NCBI GenBank assembly: GCA_927910885.1
Contig: CAKMOD010000148.1
Coordinates: 1-14,813 of the forward strand
From: an uncultured Prevotella sp.
GTDB lineage: Bacteria; Bacteroidota; Bacteroidia; Bacteroidales; Bacteroidaceae
Direction: 5' to 3'
DNA length: 14,813 bases
The notes below the pieces were generated by a model. That model did not search any database. It worked only from the letters and a program-made list of their open reading frames with translations, and had not been told where the DNA came from. How positions within the stretch are numbered: the stretch's first letter is position 1; the number at the start of each line of letters is the position of its first letter. Positions 13,786 through 14,813 of the stretch are shown piece after piece. The translations under genes were made by a program, and so were the position numbers.

Positions 13786-14332
13786 CTATAACAAGTCACA
13801 AGGGGCAACGACTTTCTGATTTGGGTCCATACCACGTCTTTTCATTAGTTTACCAAGTCCGAAGATATGATAAGACTTGATCGGCTTGGGCGTAGCAAGT
13901 TGAATACCAAACTGATCCTTATAGATATCGTATATAAGTTCTGAACAATAATACTTGTCATTATTAAACTTAAAGGCTAAATCATAACGCTTACCAAGGT
14001 ATTTAGCGTACTTAATTTTGACAGGTTTGTTCAGTACTCGTCTTCTCTTATACCTTCCCATCTTACCCCTATCAATCCATTTTTTTTAGTGGAGTGAGCT
14101 TGACAACATTAGAGACTTCAAGCACATAGAGTTTTCCTTCCTTTTCTACAATCAAACCACAATGTGACCACGGAGAATTAGTTGCTAATTGAATAAAAGG
14201 CGACTGACGACTTTGCGATACTTGAAAGATTAAGTCTCCCTCCTTAAAATTATTCGTCACTCTTGGAGTTCGCTGCGCATACAATGCAATAGCAACCAAT
14301 AGCAACATGATTATTGTCTTAAACTTTTTCAT
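13786..14332 (-). pseudogene. YiiX/YebB-like NlpC/P60 hydrolase, frameshifted
   Basis: A secreted cysteine hydrolase of the permuted NlpC/P60 (YiiX/YebB-like, Peptidase_C92) type, split in two. The first part (14072-14332, 86 residues) has a signal peptide MKKFKTIIMLLLVAIALYAQ, then GDLIFQVSQSRQSPFIQLAT and SPWSHCGLIV with the catalytic His. It ends after LTPLKKMD. The second part (13786-14061, 91 residues) has the catalytic Cys in YYCSELIYDIYKD. Removing one A from the run of eight (14080-14087 as T on the plus strand) joins them as LTPLKKWIDRGKMGRY, the family pattern at this point, giving 181 residues, a normal size. As read, the protein lacks its catalytic Cys. A homopolymer sequencing error, a pseudogene and phase variation all fit. 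Related enzymes are thought to hydrolyse amide or ester bonds in cell-envelope material. Confidence 0.85.
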
Positions 14333-14411
14333 TATTATTCTGTTATTCTTTGACTTACAAGGACTCTAAAAATACATTTTCCATTATTTAGGAGTAGCCG
14401 TAAAGCGATTG

Positions 14412-14442
14412 CAAAGGTAATGATTCTAAAACAGAATGTCAA
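14412..14442 (-). promoter_or_regulatory. Promoter of the NlpC/P60-like gene
   Basis: On the minus strand TACCTTTG (14412-14419) fits TAnnTTTG exactly, with TTG (14440-14442) 20 bases upstream as -33 element, the same arrangement as before the cupin gene. The start near 14405 leaves a leader of about 70 bases. Confidence 0.55.
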
Positions 14443-14570
14443 GCGGAGCAGACTTTTTTCTTATAAGCTACTCTCTGTCTGACCTTTCCTAAAGTGAGAA
14501 TACTATTAAAAAAGGTAGAAGTACTATGCTTAAAAATACTAAACAATAATCCACCTCAACTTTGCCTGCT

Positions 14571-14813
14571 CTATTTATCCTTGTTTTAATGGAAGATACT
14601 CTCAGAGTCAGTATGTAATATGAAGCGTGAAATATTATTCAGAGGGTCTTAATCCTTGTTCTAATGGAAGATACTCTCAGAGTGCATGATATTTTATTTG
14701 AAAGTTTTTAGTTAGAATGTCTTAATCCTTGTTTTAATGGAAGATACTCTCAGAGGGTAATTGAGGTTAACCGAGGTTACACCAGTAATTGTCTTAATCC
14801 TTGGTTTTTAATG
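14571..14813 (-). CRISPR. CRISPR array, partial, running off the window end
   Basis: Four 37-bp repeats: 14571-14607, 14646-14682, 14719-14755 and a cut one from 14791. Plus-strand form begins GTCTTAATCCTTGTTTTA and ends ACTCTCAGAG. Spacers are 38, 36 and 35 bp and unrelated to each other. The first repeat has three changes in its outer six bases, as expected of a leader-distal terminal repeat. That places the leader beyond the window and the transcript on the minus strand, where the repeat ends GGATTAAGAC; the strand is inferred from this. Repeat 2 has one T-to-C change. The last repeat reads CTTGGTTTTTAATG, with two extra bases. No cas gene is in the window, so the type cannot be assigned. 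Confidence 0.9.

Overview
The window reads as chromosomal DNA of a Bacteroidota bacterium, most likely Prevotella or a close relative. The reasons are the recurrent TAnnTTTG promoter boxes with a -33 element about 18-20 bases upstream, Sec-dependent proteins starting MKK/MKR, a GxxExxY protein, a Bacteroidota-style AAA/DUF4143 ATPase, a large secreted GH2 beta-galactosidase, and AT-rich intergenic DNA full of short repeats. The genus is an inference; no rRNA or other marker gene is present.

Layout. Bases 1-1360 carry two probable polymorphic-toxin immunity genes (Imm11-like and Imm26-like) with a frameshifted coding remnant between them. Bases 1360-2004 contain no gene and hold several inverted and dispersed repeats. 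Bases 2005-3222 carry two minus-strand genes for small exported proteins of unknown function, separated by a 41-bp direct repeat. Bases 3374-3996 form a candidate mobile unit: a GxxExxY gene bracketed by 78-bp near-perfect inverted repeats. The rmuC gene follows immediately, and behind it lies a second, gene-less copy of the same palindromic element (5417-5612). Bases 5933-7287 form a divergent regulator module: a frameshifted HxlR-type repressor facing a cupin gene overlapped by a second, atypical HxlR-like gene. Bases 7479-8741 encode an AAA/DUF4143 ATPase with its own good promoter. Bases 9035-13066 encode a 1343-residue secreted beta-galactosidase with a C-terminal discoidin-like domain. 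Bases 13251-13475 are a degenerate octamer repeat array. Bases 13786-14332 encode a YiiX/YebB-like NlpC/P60 hydrolase split by a frameshift in a run of eight A. The window ends inside a CRISPR array (37-bp repeats, 35-38-bp spacers) with no cas gene in view.

There is no single large operon; most genes stand alone with their own promoters. The strongest unexplained signal is the palindromic repeat family around rmuC. Its arms carry a small hairpin whose sequence differs between the two elements while its base pairing is kept, and one element carries the GxxExxY gene. Three separate one-base frameshifts (about 810, 6100 and 14080) and an irregular last CRISPR repeat mean that sequencing error must be excluded before the broken genes are treated as biology.
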